From: Brachionus rotundiformis
Taxonomy: Eukaryota > Rotifera > Eurotatoria > Ploima > Brachionidae
Assembly (NCBI GenBank): GCA_016802295.1
Contig: JAESIW010000020.1
Coordinates: forward strand, 4,441,710 to 4,505,709
Direction of reading: 5' to 3'
Length of the DNA: 64,000 nt
The stretch's first letter is position 1, and the number at the start of each line of letters is the position of its first letter. The notes under the pieces are model-generated. The model saw nothing but the letters and a program-made list of their open reading frames with translations, did not search any database and was not told the origin of the DNA. The translations under genes and the position numbers were made by a program. Positions 47,601-60,080 of this stretch are shown piece by piece.

Positions 47601-49909
47601 CATTTTTTGATTGGTATTCATCCAATGATGAATTTTTTCTTCTCAATGATGACATTAATGATCCCAATTTACTTTTGTTATAGGACATTTTTTCAAAAAA
47701 AAATGCGTTCTGTGATTGATCAGATTTGTCGTTAGCAGATAAAGAAAATTCTAATTTTCTTTTAAAAGCAGGCTCTGAATTTACCATTGTTACATTTGAC
47801 TTAGAGTTGATTATTCTAAAGACAAAATCCTCTTGAATGTCATCAGTTTCATCAATGCTTTCACTTTGGAATTTTTTGACACTTTTGCGGGGTATTTTTG
47901 GAAAGATCTTCCCTTTTCCATCATCATTCCACAAAGCTGGATCCAATTGTCCATTTGGAGCTAGTCCAGTCTCCAAACATGTTAAGAACTGAAGCAAATG
48001 ACTTCCTTTGGGAAAAATAATCGGTGGATATTGGACACCATCTTGAGCAACTAAAACAATAGTGGCACCTGAACTGGATTGTTGGTGACAGTGCAAATAT
48101 ACAATTGTGTTAACATCTATGTTTAAAGCATAGTCCCAATATCCAGTTTTAGTCTTGGTGGTTATAGTGTCATCTAATGAATTGGAACCGTTCATTATCT
48201 GGTTCGGGGTCCATTTGAGAACCAAACCATTTGAGGTCAAATGCAGCGACAAATAACCTGCTATGTCTTTTTCACGCTGTATCACTTTCACATGGTTTTT
48301 ACCATAGATTATTTGCGATTTAGAGTTTTGATGCAGCGACTCGACATACTCTTTAGCTGAATAATTAAATGAAAGATTTGGTGAGCTGTTCAATTGAGGC
48401 GAAGTTTGATTAGTGTCTTTTGCAGTAAAATAGTTAGATGTATTTGTTTGAGCTGGAAAAAATTTATCACTGGGTAAATTGCTTATGTCATCCAATGCAG
48501 TGCTAATACTGGCTTTCCGTTTGGCAAATGATGAATTAAGACCTAATTTGTATTTATTGAATATATTAGCTGTGGAATTTGAAATTTGTGCACCAGTTTG
48601 GTGATAAATAATGCCATATATACTAGAAAATGATTTTGCTGAACTATGCATTCTGTGACGCTGAACAAGTTCATCTGCATTTGGATCATTCCAAATATGC
48701 TCACAAGACTTCATCTGTGTGTATTCAAGGGCACAAGGTCCGATCAAAAGTGAATTAAAAATTGGTCCATCAACAGGATCAGCCATAAGAGCGTAAGGGT
48801 AGTAAAAATTAGCCGAGTCTTCAATCAAATGATCTAAAATTTTTATTAGGCATTTGTTTAACAAAGCGATTCTAATCCACAAAAAACGGTAGCAATTCGA
48901 GCCTTTAGAAAAAATCGGAGAAAAATTTCTTCCATTTATTAGCTGATTTGAGCTAAATGAAGAACATGAATTTTCTGAACTGGAAGTGGTCTTGTGTGAT
49001 AATATGGATTGTTGTGAATTGGTTGAATTCAAGACTTTGTTTTCATTTATGGAATTTTTTGAGCAATAAGCTTTTTCATACTCTTCACAAAGATCTAAAA
49101 TTTGCTTTGCTTGGTCACAATTTTTGCTGATCTTTTGAAGAATGAATAAAGTTGTGTTGGTTCTGAACAAACCAATTGCTCTACGTCTCAAACCGTGAAG
49201 CAAACAAGATTCAATTGTAGCTACAAATGGATAATTTTTAGTCTTACTTTATCATATTAAATGAATAAGAATTTATGCAATTTAATTGAATTTTAAATAA
49301 AAGGAATATTGGTTGACAAAATTGAATGTCTTTAATATAAAAAATGACATTTGTGTGCACTTTTACTAAGCAATCATGATTCATGAAAAAAAATCTTAAA
49401 TAATTAATTAACTTAAGGATATACTTTTCAGGAACTTTTTAAAATCAGTTTGTTTAATTTTACTGTAATCTGATTATTAAATGAATAAAATTTTTTTGCT
49501 TTAGTTTTCAAAAAAAAAAAAAGATAATTATTTTCAAGAATTATCTTTATTTTACCTGTTGCTTTCAAAGATAAATTAAAAAATTAAAATAATAATTTGA
49601 GCAGAATTTTATTAGGCTTTGTCAGACTTAATTGAAATAATTAGAATAAACTAATAATAACTTACCGCACAATGTTGTTATACAAGAATTATCCTCATTT
49701 ATGAATTTTTTAGTTACTGCAATTTCCATCAATTGTTTACACTCTTTTTTCACATTTTTGAGAAGGCGCTCACGATTTTCCTTCTCTAATAAATATAAAA
49801 ATTTCTTAATTTAAGAATAAAAAGGTCTGGCCATTATATTTTTAAATAATTAAAAACAAATAATGGACAGTAATTTAATTTAGTAAATACCTTCTATAAT
49901 GTTCGACAT
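44697..49909 (-). CDS. SGSM: Small G protein signalling modulator (RUN + TBC RabGAP), SGSM1/2-like
   Basis: Seven exons: 49909-49891 (only 19 nt coding), 49785-49666, 49220-47378, 46834-45449, 45381-45299, 45219-44845 and 44797-44697, giving 1,308 residues with all phases consistent. SGSM proteins bind RAP and several Rabs and act as RabGAPs on endosomal or trans-Golgi membranes. The RUN domain is about residues 25-185 (L-L-H-G-L-R-R-R-A-I-G, M-D/A-D-P-V-D-G-P-I, L-L-I-G-P-C-A-L-E-Y-T). A Rab-binding region, about 330-480, has K-W-T-P-N-Q-I-M-N-G-S and V-Y-L-H-C-H-Q-Q. The TBC domain is split by a long acidic insert: F-Y-G-W-L-A-Y-H-R-H-L and then the catalytic fingers R-I-D-K-D-V-T-R-C-D-R (IxxDxxR) and G-Y-I-Q-G-M-C-D (YxQ). 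Both fingers are intact, so GAP activity is likely. It ends M-A-E-K-H-N-T-A-E, close to vertebrate SGSM. Confidence 0.93.
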
Positions 49910-52209
49910 TTTTTGGGTCTACAAAAAAAAATACAGAAACAAAAGGGCTTCGGGACAAGGCATGTATTAAAAAAAATTAAGAATCTAAATATTTAATGCA
50001 GTTAAATATTGAAAATTAAATTAATTTTTTTTTTAATTATTGAGTCTCATGAAAAAAGAAAACACGATAATTATTTGAAATTATTATTTTCATATAAATT
50101 TCTTTCAATGACATCAAATTTAAATTATATTTTTTAACTTTATAAATTGTCGAAAAGAACTTGCATAAAAATTAAGACTAACAAATAAAAAATTATTTTC
50201 CCAATAAAATTTTTCCCCCCCTGTGATTTTTAAAATAACACTCGATTATTGCTCAAGCTTTCAATATAATTAAAATAATACATAGCTGTGGCATAATTCT
50301 CTAATATTTTGCCATCTTCCAATTCTCATCTCGTATTGTCTCGTTTTATTTTTGGTATTGTTTCGAATAAAATTTTTAAAATATCGATTTTTTCTCTCCT
50401 TTCTAGAGGAAATAAATTCCTTTATGATAATTGAATGCAATGTATTAATACATAAGTGTGTTTATTACGGTAATGACTTTAAAAAAAAAATGCCTTAATG
50501 CTAATAAATGACAAAGAGTTTTAAAGAATTTCTTTTTCTTGAAATTAGCTTTTTGAAATATGATACAGTGAAATCTAAACAATAAATTTAATCGGATTTA
50601 AAAGCTAATACAGGTTTAAATTTTCAACAAATTGAATAAAGTAATTCTTTAAGAGAACCTGTTAATCTTCAGATTTCAATAGACTAATGCAATGTAATTT
50701 AAAAAAAAATTTAACTTGAAAGTGTTGTAGATAAGTATACTTAATTTTTTAATAAAGTATTAATTTTTAATTATTTTTATTAAACACTCAACAGAATTTT
50801 AATTTTTTCCTGACTAAAAAAAAGGAGAATTTACATTGAATTAAGCATATATTGAAATACAATAAACTAATCAATCACTTAAATACACTAAATGCTTTGA
50901 CACTATCACGAAATATTTATCTTGTGAATATTCATTTATTTCAAATAAAGAAAGGCTATCACTTTTAGTTACTATTTTAGGAATCAACAGTCATTTTAAT
51001 TTCTAACCAACAAAATATTATTCTTTGTATTAAAAAATATCACAAAGATTGATTCATTTCCCTTTATCCATTTTTAATATCCACAAAAGTTAAAATATTA
51101 TAATTTTTAGTAAATTATATAACCTTGATCATTTGATTTGAATTAGTTTTTTGCTAATCATGAAACTAAAAATGAAAGACTTTTGACAAACTTAATATTT
51201 ATTGTCAATTTAAAACAATCATTAAAACTTAAACGAAAGAAAGCATTTATTTGAAAAATTATTTATATTTCAAATAATACGATTTAAAGTAATAATTTTG
51301 ATAGTAAATCAGTTGGATAAATATTTAACTATTTTTAATGATGAAAATATCAAAAATAAGCGTCGTATTAATTGAGTATTTAGCTTTTTTAATAACATTT
51401 CATATGATAAAATTTTCAAAAAGAAATTAAAACAATTCTCATTAATATATTAATTTGGGTATAAGAAATTAACTAAATCAAATTTATTTTTTGATTATTC
51501 AAATGACAAAATTTAAAAACAGCCTTTAGTGAGCTAGAATTTATAGAATTTGGTGGGAACTTTAAGCGAGTAATTACAAAGTTTAATTAATCAAAAATAA
51601 TATCTCAATTCTCAAGATATTTATTTTAATGACATTTAAATTTATTACGACAGTTAGTAATAATTAAAATAATATAACTGACGTATTTAAGTATAATTAA
51701 CAATATTCAAATAATTAGTGTTTGGTGTTGAAAACATAGTTTGATTTTTTTTTCATTATTGTAAAATAACTAGAATAATATTTCCTAATTTTTATAATAA
51801 TTCTGGTTACAGCATCACATTTTGCCTAATTTAATTTAAAAAAAATCAATAAATAATTTAAAAATTATTCTAAAATAAATAATTAAAAACAAATTTATAA
51901 ATTCAAAATTTACACAGAGTGCAGAATTGCACTTTTTAAATCGGTAACTAATCGAAACTGAACACCATAAGAATTATTTTCCAAGTCAAAAAAAAAGTCA
52001 TAAGCACTATAAAGACGGCATGGCAAAAATAAAACTAACCAAATACATTTAGTCAATAGTAAAATTAATTTTAATCTGCACCTTTTAGAAACCCCCTTTC
52101 TCTTTGAAAAAAATTACCTACGAGTACTCGCTTGTAAAGCATTTCTTTGCATGAATTCAGCTTTACCAATTTATAATTCGAACTTAGAATTTTAAATTAA
52201 AATTAGCAG
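49910..52209. other. AT-rich intergenic region between divergent SGSM and RPL18
   Basis: 2.3 kb without a supported gene. The last 150 bp before RPL18 contains pyrimidine-rich stretches (CCCCCTTTCTCTTT near 52093) in addition to the TOP tract at 52210, so an alternative start site is possible. The rest is A/T runs. Confidence 0.5.
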
Positions 52210-52218
52210 CCCCTTTTT
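52210..52218 (+). promoter_or_regulatory. 5' TOP-like pyrimidine tract / probable RPL18 transcription start
   Basis: CCCCTTTTT lies about 22-30 bases upstream of the RPL18 ATG. Animal ribosomal-protein mRNAs start with a C followed by a pyrimidine run (terminal oligopyrimidine), which couples translation to TOR signalling. Position and sequence fit, but the transcription start itself is inferred. Confidence 0.5.
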
Positions 52219-52239
52219 GATTCAAATTCAACATAAACG

Positions 52240-53272
52240 ATGGTAAAAATCTTTTCTAAATCACATTTAATCACAGACATTTGATTTAATTGTTCCTTAA
52301 AGGGTATTGATATTAACCATAAAAACGACCGTAAAGTCAGAAGACTAGCTCCAAGAAGCAACGATGTCTATCTTTTGCTCTTGGTCAAGGTAAACTAAAA
52401 TTTGACATCCTTGTTGCTCAAAAAGTAACCATTGTGTTATTAAAGCTTTACAGATTTTTGGCCCGTCGCTCCGGCGCCAAATTCAACAAGATCATTTTAA
52501 GACGTTTGTTCATGAGCAAAATTAATCGTCCACCAGTTTCGCTGGCTCGTTTGGTAAGCATTATCTTATCTTTTTGCATCAATCAGTGATGAATGTTTAG
52601 TTTTGCGGATATGGGATTGATCCTAATGAAATCAAAAAACTAAAAATCTGAGAGAAATAATTTTTTTTCTAAATTTTTAATATTCAATTTATTTAAGGCT
52701 AGAAAAATGAAACAAAAAGATCGTCAAGGTAAAACCGCCGTCGTTGTTGGTACAATTACCAATGATGTTAGACTTTTTGAAGTTCCAAAGCTATCAGTAA
52801 GTAGCTCTTAGGTCATTTAAAGTTTAGGATTAAAGATGATGAAATCTAAATTTTGCGGATATGGGATTGAAATCTTAATGAAACAAATTAGATCTGATTT
52901 AGTCCGAAATTAATAACTTGATAATTGATTATTTTTTTAAAAATTAGGTTGTTGCTTTACACGTAACTGAACAAGCCCGAGCTAGAATTCTTAAAGCCGG
53001 AGGTGAAATCTTAACTTTCGATCAGTTGGCTTTGAGATCACCAAAAGGTGAAAACTGTGTCTTGCTGTCGGGTCCACGTAGTCAAAGAGAAGCTGTCAGA
53101 CACTTTGGACGTGCTCCAGGCACCAAACACAGCAACACAAAGTGAGATAATCATTTTGTTTTATTTAGATGGAAAATATAATTATTTTTTTTCCAGACCA
53201 TTTGTTAGATCCAAAGGACGTAAATTCGAAAAAGCTAGAGGTCGTAGAGCCAGCCGTGGTTTCAGGAATTAA
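52240..53272 (+). CDS. RPL18: Large ribosomal subunit protein eL18
   Basis: Six exons: 52240-52242 (the ATG alone), 52303-52389, 52446-52553, 52698-52796, 52948-53141 and 53197-53272. They give exactly 188 residues, the same length as vertebrate RPL18. eL18 is a structural protein of the 60S subunit. Conserved segments are G-I-D-I-N-H-K-N-D-R-K-V, L-Y-R-F-L-A-R-R, K-T-A-V-V-V-G-T-I-T-N-D-V-R, G-G-E-I-L-T-F-D-Q-L-A and the C-terminal R-S-K-G-R-K-F-E-K-A-R-G-R-R-A-S-R-G. The first intron directly follows the start codon (ATG|GTAAAA). The five introns are 60, 56, 144, 151 and 55 bp. The two longer ones each hold a C/D snoRNA candidate, a common arrangement in ribosomal-protein host genes. AATAAA lies near 53313. 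Confidence 0.96.
52582..52656 (+). ncRNA. C/D box snoRNA candidate in RPL18 intron 3
   Basis: C box GTGATGA at 52586-52592, possible D' box TTGA at 52617-52620, C'-like ATGAAA just after, and D box CTGA at 52648-52651. The element TTTTGCGGATATGGGA (52601-52616) directly upstream of D' is shared exactly with the candidate in intron 4 and would be the guide. The terminal stem is weak here. The guide target (rRNA expected) was not determined. Confidence 0.68.
52827..52905 (+). ncRNA. C/D box snoRNA candidate in RPL18 intron 4
   Basis: C box ATGATGA at 52836-52842, D' TTGA at 52867-52870 following the same TTTTGCGGATATGGGA guide-like element as in intron 3, C'-like ATGAAA, and D box CTGA at 52894-52897. 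The ends GGATTAAA (52827-52834) and TTTAGTCC (52898-52905) pair over 8 bp with one G-U, as expected for the k-turn-capping terminal stem. Length is about 79 nt. Confidence 0.78.
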
Positions 53273-55158
53273 AATAGTAATTTGTCACAAAATTAGTGTT
53301 TTAATTTAAAAAAAAATAAACCATTTAAAAAAAATGTTTTTCCTTTATCCAATCTATTTATAAAACTAAAAATTAGATTTAATTTTTATCTTTTAAAAGA
53401 TTAATTAGTTTAAAATTGAGAATTTTGACTTTTTAAACTGAAATCTAGTTTTATTAAAACTTGAAAAAATTCAAATTAGTGAACATTTTTCTGTTCGTAT
53501 AATTGATTAAATTGTTGGAGAGTTCCATCAAGCAGTATTAAATAAATAAAAAGTACTAGGCATTAATCAGATAAAGAATAAAAATGAGATGAAAATTTAA
53601 TTATATATCAAAATAATTATATAAGCAAAATATATTTGAATATATTTTGTTCTAGACAAATAATATTTTTAAAAATTATTGAATTAATTTTTGGTATTAA
53701 CTGATTAAAACAAATTATTTAATTATTCTTTTCAAGTAAGATTATCTTTGGATCTTTTATAATTGTTAAATAGAATTATTTTGGCAAATTGAAGCTAATG
53801 ATTAATTCATTTCGATTCAAACAATAAAAATAAAAATAAATTATATTTTTAAAAGAAAGATAATGTTACATTTATTTCATTTTTAATGTGGAGTTGTAGG
53901 AGCCTATTCCATTAAATATATAAAGTGCAGCTTTGAAGCCAGCGGTTGGCTTAGATGTAGGTTGACCACTCTAGCCATCCTCATTTTATACTACAAACTT
54001 ATTAGTTACACAGAGATCTTTTGTGCTCGTTCTTGCTCCTTCTCTAGCTTATTCACATCTCCTTTCTTACTTGGATTCAATACCTGCACTGAATAGTCTA
54101 GGTGAGGTCTCACCATGGATGTTTATCGTCTTACCTGCAATTTTTCTTCTCTGTTCGTTTTAGCATTCCATAAACTTTACTAGTTTTCGCACATGCACTT
54201 TTAACTTGTTGACTTTGAACCTGATGAGACCATCATCACAAGATCCATCTCATACTCTGTAATTGTCAACATAACATTTGAGCCGCTCTCACTACTTTAA
54301 AACATATCTATGCCTCGTTTTTAGTCTTCCAAAATGTATCACTTTGCACTTATCAGCACACAGTCCCATACGCTACACATCTATCCATTGACTTACTAAA
54401 TCTAGATCTTTTACTATACTAAACTACTAAATTTATTTTTACCATTAATAAAGTTTTCAAAAGCATTAAATAAATAAATGATTGACTAATGCTATTGAAG
54501 TCTTCTAAACATTCTAATTTACTCTACTTTATTTTAATATTTCACTCTAATATTGGAGAGACTGTAAAAGGTAATAAATGGTACAGGTATGTTGCTGATA
54601 ATTCTAAAAAAAATCCATCTCTCGATTGGCTGACAAATTCGCTTTTTAGAAGCTAAATTGTTTGATATTTACTTTACAATTGAAATCCATTTTATCTGGC
54701 AAAAGTGATTCAAAAGTAGAAGATAATATTCTTGAACTGAGATTGGATGATAGTCACTTGGGTTTTTTTGGAACGGTCTTTATTTTATGGTGTATGCTTT
54801 ATTTACTAATTATTTTTATTTTTTTAATTCTATAAATAAAAAATATTTTAACTTAAGACAATTGAAATAATCGATTGATTTTTTTACTTAAAGATTTAGA
54901 ATATAAATACAATAATATTAAATTTTATTATTAAAATTTTTAAACAACATATATTCTGGTTTTGATTTTTATTTCTTTTAATTTTATTTTAGCTAAATAA
55001 ATCATTGGTCTCGTTTTCAATTAAGATGTACACTTTTCTCTTTATTTACAACACTTTTAATCAATCAAAAAATTAAAAAAAAACTATTATGGAGAAATAA
55101 TTTTCTAACTTTTTCAAATATAATAACTTTCTAAACAAAATATCACAAATTTTAAAAA
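53273..55158. other. Intergenic region between RPL18 and the Ser-rich gene, with a LINE remnant
   Basis: AT-rich 3' flanks of two convergent genes. A retrotransposon piece occupies 53900-54420. A less AT-rich stretch at 54590-54790 might be a decayed exon or element, but I cannot assign it. Confidence 0.45.
53900..54420 (-). mobile_element. Decayed non-LTR retrotransposon fragment (reverse transcriptase thumb region)
   Basis: In broken minus-strand frames it reads D-L-D-L-V-S-Q-W-I-D, A-D-K-C-K-V-I-H-F-G (motif N-x-x-K-C-x-V-x-H-x-G), then V-R-P-H-L-D-Y-S-V-Q-V and K-L-E-K-E-Q-E-R-A-Q-K-I. These are the standard LINE reverse-transcriptase blocks after the catalytic palm. Several frameshifts and stops. 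The base composition differs from the flanks. Same class and orientation as the other two fragments, but a different part of the protein from the piece at 33090. Confidence 0.75.
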
Positions 55159-57066
55159 TTATTTAGAATTGGATTTGGTCATTTCAGCCAATCGAACCAA
55201 ATAATCTTGAAGTTTGTCATCAGTGCGATTTGATACAAATGAATAATTCAAAAGATTAGTTTGAATAGAACCAAAACTTTGGTTCAAAGAACTATTTTGA
55301 TTAAGACATTGGTTTTGACCACTCGGTATGGATTTATCTACCGAATCGAATGCTTTGTCTAGTTCTTTAAGCTGGTTATTCTTGTCAAACAATAATCGGC
55401 GCCGACCGAATGATAGCTTGCCCATATCATAATCATCCTCATCACTAGACATCACATTTTTCATATTTAAAATTTTATCCACCAAATCCGAGTTTGCCTT
55501 GGCAGGACTTTTAATTTGTTTAAATTTTGGATTTGATAAGTATTTTTTTTTTATTTCCCTTAATTTCTGTTTTCGATCTGTACTGATTTTGATTGGAGAA
55601 AAAACTAAATGTGAATCTTTGGTCTTTTTTGCTTGACCAAAATAACGCGGTTCGCTAAAAAAATCGGCTTTAGGTCTAAACGCTAAGGATTTCGGTGTAT
55701 GACAAATAGATAAAGAAAGTGATGAGCTCGAAGTGCTTGCTGATGAGCTTGACGAACTTGTTCTTGCTATTCTCATAGATGGTTTTTCAGTATCTGATTC
55801 ATTGGAAATCAGTGACGATTCGGAATTTTCGCACAGTTCACCAGCATATTTTGTCTCAAGAAGAGTGCGCTTCTTTTTGGTCTCATTTTGTGTTTCTTTA
55901 ATACAATGAGAGTGTGTATCACACAGTTTAGGTGAAAATTGGTAAGTTTTGGAAACATTGCAGTCTTCATCATCGGTCAACTCATGAATTTTAGATATGG
56001 TTATACTTGATGTCGCGGGAGGTATGGCCGAAACATTGAGTTGAGATCGTAGGTTCTCCATTTGAGAGCTAGATTTTGGTCCGCAACTGTTTACAAAACT
56101 TGGCTCAATTGTTTGAGTAGATGAGGAAACACTGCTTGGTTCGATTAAGGTGTCATTGGCAAATGCCACGTTTAAATCTGTCGATTTTTTTTGCTTTTGT
56201 TCACATTTTTCTGGTACTATTTCGATTGTAAAGTCACAATTTTCACCACTAGCCGGTTGTGACAAATTTTCTACCAATAAGCTCAAATTATTTCTACCTT
56301 CTTTTCTAAAGACAAAATATATATATAAATACTAAATAATATTATTTCGATTTAAATTATGATTTTTTTTAAAAGTTCAGCCAAAAGTTAAAAAAAAAAA
56401 AGATTTATTTATTTTTTCAATATTTTAGTTTTAAATGAAAATTTAAAAATAATTTATTTTCTTAATTGAAATTTAATATTTTAGCCTATTAAAAAATTCT
56501 TCTTTCACTTCGATATTTCTATTACTTTGAAAATTTTAATATTTAAAAATTCGTATTTATTTAAATAAAGTTTAAATATAAATATTATCAGAACTATTTT
56601 TATACCTGGCGTTTAAAACATAATCTAACTTTGGTAATTGAGTGTTGACATTTTTTAAATGATCCCATCTGACAAGACGCTGAACTTCAGTCAGAGGGGC
56701 ACATTTATTTTGAGTAGGCTTAAGGTCAAAATCGTTGATGATCATAAATATAAATGGCTCTTTTGAATTACGAAAATTTATCATTGTCGAATAGAGAAAC
56801 TGTTTTATAAATACATTTATGAGCAAAACACCTTCACTTTTGCTTTCGTAGAATTTTTTAAGTAAAGAAATACGCTTTGGATTTATTTTGACTTTAAGAC
56901 GAATCTTCAAATCTGTGATAAAGAATAAATCCTGGTTTGGATTACCAGACTCGTTGAACAGAAAGCAATTAAAATTGTCCCAAGATGAGTTTGTTTTTAT
57001 TTTGTTCAAAAATAAAGATCTATTTTGCTGATTTATCTTTTTAAAATCTGACTCCAACCATTCCAT
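55159..57066 (-). CDS. Uncharacterised Ser-rich protein, 2 exons
   Basis: Exons 57066-56606 and 56305-55159 join in phase 2 to give 535 residues. I do not recognise the family. Residues 1-155 are non-repetitive and look folded (F-F-I-T-D-L-K-I-R-L-K-V then F-I-F-M-I-I-N-D-F-D), with alternating beta-strand-like segments that could be a small beta-barrel or OB-like domain. The remainder is disordered, with a long Ser tract (T-S-S-S-S-S-S-A-S-T), acidic patches (S-S-D-E-D-D-Y-D) and basic runs (R-K-Q-K-L-R-E-I-K-K-K), and a conserved-looking short block K-L-S-F-G-R-R-R-L-L-F. The mix of basic and phosphorylatable segments suggests a nuclear or chromatin protein; this is inference. The donor GTATAA is acceptable and the intron is 300 bp. 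Confidence 0.65.
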
Positions 57067-57927
57067 TTTGAAGAATAATTATTGAATATTTGATTTATGC
57101 AGTTTTATTTCACTTATGTAATTTCAGTTTGAATTTCATTTTAAAATTTTGTTAACATTTAACACAAGGCTTCTATTTCAGAAGATGTGTCTTTATTTTC
57201 AAATTTAAACTAATAATTCGAATAAAATTATCAATTTTTCAATAATTGAAATGATTAATTACAAAAAGATAGAATTAATTTTTCTCTTCAATTTAAAATC
57301 ATCAAGATATAAATCGTATAAAAAAGTGAGCCCATATCTTATTTTATATTCCATTTAGCTGAAAAAAAGGAAATAATATTATAATTAATTAATTAAAAAC
57401 TTGTCCCGAATGGATGTTCGTGTAAATATTTTTAAAAAAGAGAGTATATATTAAATAATTAATTAATTTCAATTGAAAAAATTCTTAAAAGTTTTATTTG
57501 ATTTACATGATCAGTACATTAAATAATTTATCAATCGAGATTTAGTCGATCTTGCAATGCAAAAGAGGAGACCAAACAAGCAGCAGACATTATTGGAAAA
57601 TAATTCTAAAATTTCTAGTTAAATTAATTTTTTTTAAAATAAACATTAAAATTAATAAATCTTTGTTTAAAAATCTTAAATTAATTACTGAATTATGATA
57701 AATATTTAACCGATCACTATTTAACACTGATCCAAATACTAAAATAAGGATCTGTGTAGTTGATATAATTAATTATATTTCAACAAAAAGAAAATTCATT
57801 AAAATCCATTGAAATAAATTTAAAAATGATGATAATTTTATTCTAAAAAGTTAATATAAATGGTAGAATTTTATTAATCGATTATTTTTTATTCTAGAGG
57901 CTAAAACAGTTTGGACATCACAGGCAT
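57067..57927. other. AT-rich intergenic DNA between CCZ1 and the Ser-rich gene
   Basis: Holds the 3' end of CCZ1 and the promoter of the downstream Ser-rich gene (both minus strand). No motif, ORF or repeat that I can support. Confidence 0.5.
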
Positions 57928-59724
57928 TCATTCCATAAAGAAAATATTAGAAAAATCTGTATTGCACAATTGTTTTACTTCTTCTAAATTTTTCATAAAT
58001 AAAAATAAGCAAAATTTTTCCTAAATTTTCTTACCATCAATCATTGTTAAGTTTGCATTTTTTTGACAGAGAACCACATATACTTCACGAAGATCGGATT
58101 TCTTACATGCTATCCAATAATCTCTTCCGCTTTTAACAAATATCTCTCCATTTGGTTCACAACTTTGTTATAAATAATATAGATTATTTAATTTTAATCT
58201 TCTTAATTAATTAAAAAAAAACCTTTCTAAGTCTTTAGATAGCTGAGAAATCAATGACATCAAATGCTTAGGAAGATCTTTAGTTTTATTCAATGTTGAT
58301 TTTTGGGCCAAATTTAATCGATTGAAATAGATATATTTTATTTCCTTCTCCTCAGTACTATGTTATATTTATTTAACTCAAAAAATAATTTTATTTTATT
58401 AATTTACAATATACTATTCCTTTTGAGCATTTGGTCTGCGATTTCTTTGACAAACAAAGCCAAATTTTGACCCAATATGTCATCAATTTCTTTCAATAGG
58501 CTCAATTTGAAATTTTGACTTGTCGGAATGAAAACGAAAAATGTCATTTTGGACAAATTATACGGAATAAGATAAAATTGTTCTGGATTTGGCTTGAATT
58601 CTAAAAAAACTTTTTTAAATTCAAAATAGTCCTGATAATGCTGATCAATGGAATTTTGTGAATCATTTGATGTTGATGGTTTTGTCAAGTTGTTTATTAG
58701 ACTTTTAGCGTTATCATCAACTAAGAATTTTGAAGCCAACTCTGATTGTGGCACAGTAGTAATATTTTTATTGATCAATTCCTTTAAATACTGATAGATG
58801 GCAGATATATCTTCTTGTTCGAGCCCACTCCTTTAAATCCAATCATAAAAACTAAACTAGTTAAAGTTTATATTACCAGATAACTTGGTCACTGTGCATT
58901 ACTACAACTCTCTGTACTAGAGGTATTTTTTCTTCAAGTAGGTTTAGTAATGATTGAATTTTTAGATACATATTGCGGTCTAATGACATAAATTTTAGGC
59001 CATTGAAAGTATTCATTATATCACAATCACTGATGTTAAGCTTTGTTTCGATATACTTTTGAATTCTTTAAAACTAAAAAAATTATTTAATTTTTTTTCC
59101 AAAAATTACATCATCAAAGAATATTTTCATTCTTTCTTTGAGTTTTTCAATACCGAGTAGTGCCAGAGTATCGCCAATTTTACCATTAAAAAGCTAATTC
59201 TATCAATAAGGAAAAAATTTTGCATTTTAATTTGAATATCTTACTCGGTAGTAGTTGTAGATTTTTTTTAAAATGGACATGTAAATTTGGTCAGATAAAA
59301 GGTCATTTTCGTATACCTTGTCAAGTGAGAGCGGGACATTTAAACCCATCACCATCCAAAAATTATCACCTAGCTCATTGATTATAATTCGAATCTTCTC
59401 AGTATGCACGAATTGACAAGGTTTGCTTGATTTGAAAGTCCTAAGAGACAAAATGGTCAGTAACTAACAATTTTATAATAACTTTTAACTGTGAAAATTT
59501 AATCATTCCCGCACAGAACCCAGCAATTCTTATCTGCTTTTCGATCTTTTCATCGGCTGGGTAGTAATAGAAAATCTTTTCAGCCTCCTTAAAAAGTAAC
59601 AAAATAAATTATTCATTTAAAAGTTAATATTTTATGTTACTCTGCCTTCTTTTTGACCATAATCTGTGTTAAATATAAAAAAATTGGCCAGGCTTATTCG
59701 ATTTGAACCAAGTTCTTGTCTCAT
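57928..59724 (-). CDS. CCZ1: Vacuolar fusion protein CCZ1 (Mon1-Ccz1 Rab7 exchange factor subunit)
   Basis: Nine short exons: 59724-59641, 59587-59490, 59440-59245, 59193-59110, 59055-58877, 58830-58408, 58357-58223, 58162-58035 and 57983-57928, giving 460 residues (human CCZ1 is 482). With MON1 it forms the guanine-nucleotide exchange factor that recruits Rab7 to late endosomes. Matches run from start to end: I-F-N-T-D-Y-G-Q-K-E-G, N-F-W-M-V-M, V-Y-x-S-I-L, L-K-E-R-M-K-I-F-F, V-I-W-S-G-L-E-Q-E-D-I, Y-I-Y-F-N-R-L-N-L-A-Q-K-S-T, D-Y-W-I-A-C-K-K-S-D-L-R-E-V-Y-V-V-L, Q-K-N-A-N-L and the C-terminal S-N-I-F-F. Introns are about 45-70 bp. The exon 2 donor (CA|GTTAAA) is weak but needed by phase. 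The longin-type N-terminal domain is complete. Confidence 0.92.
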
Positions 59725-60080
59725 CTTAAAGCTTTTTTAAATATCAATAAATCTTTGGAATATCATTTACCTTAAGTCATGTGCTTATATCAAAATTATG
59801 ACGAATTTATGAAAATTAAATAATTAAAAAATTTTCAAATATTCATAAATATTAAGTTAATTGATGAGTTTTTTGAAAAGTTTTTAGTTTGTTTTAAAAT
59901 TCATATTCTATTTCCTTGATAAAATTTCATCTTAATTTTAGATAATTTTAATGTTCGATTGAGTTGGTGTAAATTTTTTGGTCCAAACAAAATGTTAAGT
60001 TTTATAAGTCTAAGAAAATTTTCATCAAACAGTTTTTCTAAAAAATTTTAATTTTTGAAAAATTGTAAAATATTGTCGAA
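59725..60080. promoter_or_regulatory. Short head-to-head spacer, probable bidirectional promoter
   Basis: 356 bp separate the start codons of CCZ1 (minus) and the small gene at 60081 (plus). It is AT-rich with no clear motif. The tight divergent spacing suggests a shared promoter. Confidence 0.4.
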
